From Firmicutes bacterium UBA6226 (GTDB lineage: Bacteria; Bacillota_A; Clostridia; Peptostreptococcales; Acidaminobacteraceae), in assembly GCA_002441045.1 (NCBI GenBank), contig DJWQ01000110.1:1-5210 (forward strand): a DNA stretch of 5,210 bases, written 5' to 3'. Of this stretch, positions 5,191-5,210 are shown in pieces. The notes under the pieces were generated by a model, which saw only the letters and a program-made list of their open reading frames with translations, searched no databases and was not told the DNA's origin. Position numbers and translations under genes: made by a program. Each line of letters begins with the position of its first letter. Positions within the stretch are counted from its first letter, which is position 1.

Positions 5191-5210
5191 AACACCTCCA
5201 AAGGTTTTTA

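Noticed and set aside
5191..5210. Possible PyrR-type attenuator or riboswitch upstream of pyrC
   Set aside because: Only 20 bases are visible and they hold just the ribosome site; there is no room for a leader structure, so no claim can be made.

Overview
The window comes from an AT-rich, low-GC Gram-positive genome, most likely a member of the Clostridia/Firmicutes. The evidence is strong AGGAGG-type ribosome binding sites, the two-subunit NAD-linked dihydroorotate dehydrogenase (PyrK plus class 1B PyrD), the long 'type 2' PyrF, and a Firmicutes-style rRNA operon leader at the left edge. The genus cannot be fixed from this sequence.

Positions 1-213 (minus strand) hold the control region of a ribosomal RNA operon whose 16S gene should lie just beyond the left edge. 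There are two near-consensus sigma-A promoters in tandem, P1 at 185-213 and P2 at 67-95. Both have 17-bp spacers and a predicted G start. Helically phased A-tracts lie upstream of P2. After the P2 start come a leader hairpin and a boxA-like element. Positions 214-377 are an AT-rich divergent spacer with an inverted repeat and a weak candidate promoter. It leads to a plus-strand gene (378-1037) for a YczE/YitT-type integral membrane protein. A strong hairpin terminator (1050-1083) separates this gene from the converging pyr genes.

Positions 1142-5190 hold a minus-strand pyrimidine biosynthesis operon, transcribed in the order pyrC, pyrF, pyrK, pyrD. PyrC closes carbamoyl-aspartate to dihydroorotate. 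PyrD with its electron-transfer subunit PyrK oxidises this to orotate using NAD+. PyrF decarboxylates OMP to UMP. PyrE (orotate to OMP) and the first steps (carbamoyl phosphate synthase, PyrB) are not in the window. The operon ends after pyrD, so pyrE is not at the 3' end. pyrF, pyrK and pyrD are tightly packed (10-nt gap, then an 8-nt overlap). pyrC and pyrF are separated by about 170 AT-rich bases with a tandem repeat.

The genes are conventional, and I found no sign of a new biological system. The points most worth a second look are the rRNA promoter region, the corrected pyrF start, a shortened segment in PyrC, and the repeat between pyrC and pyrF.
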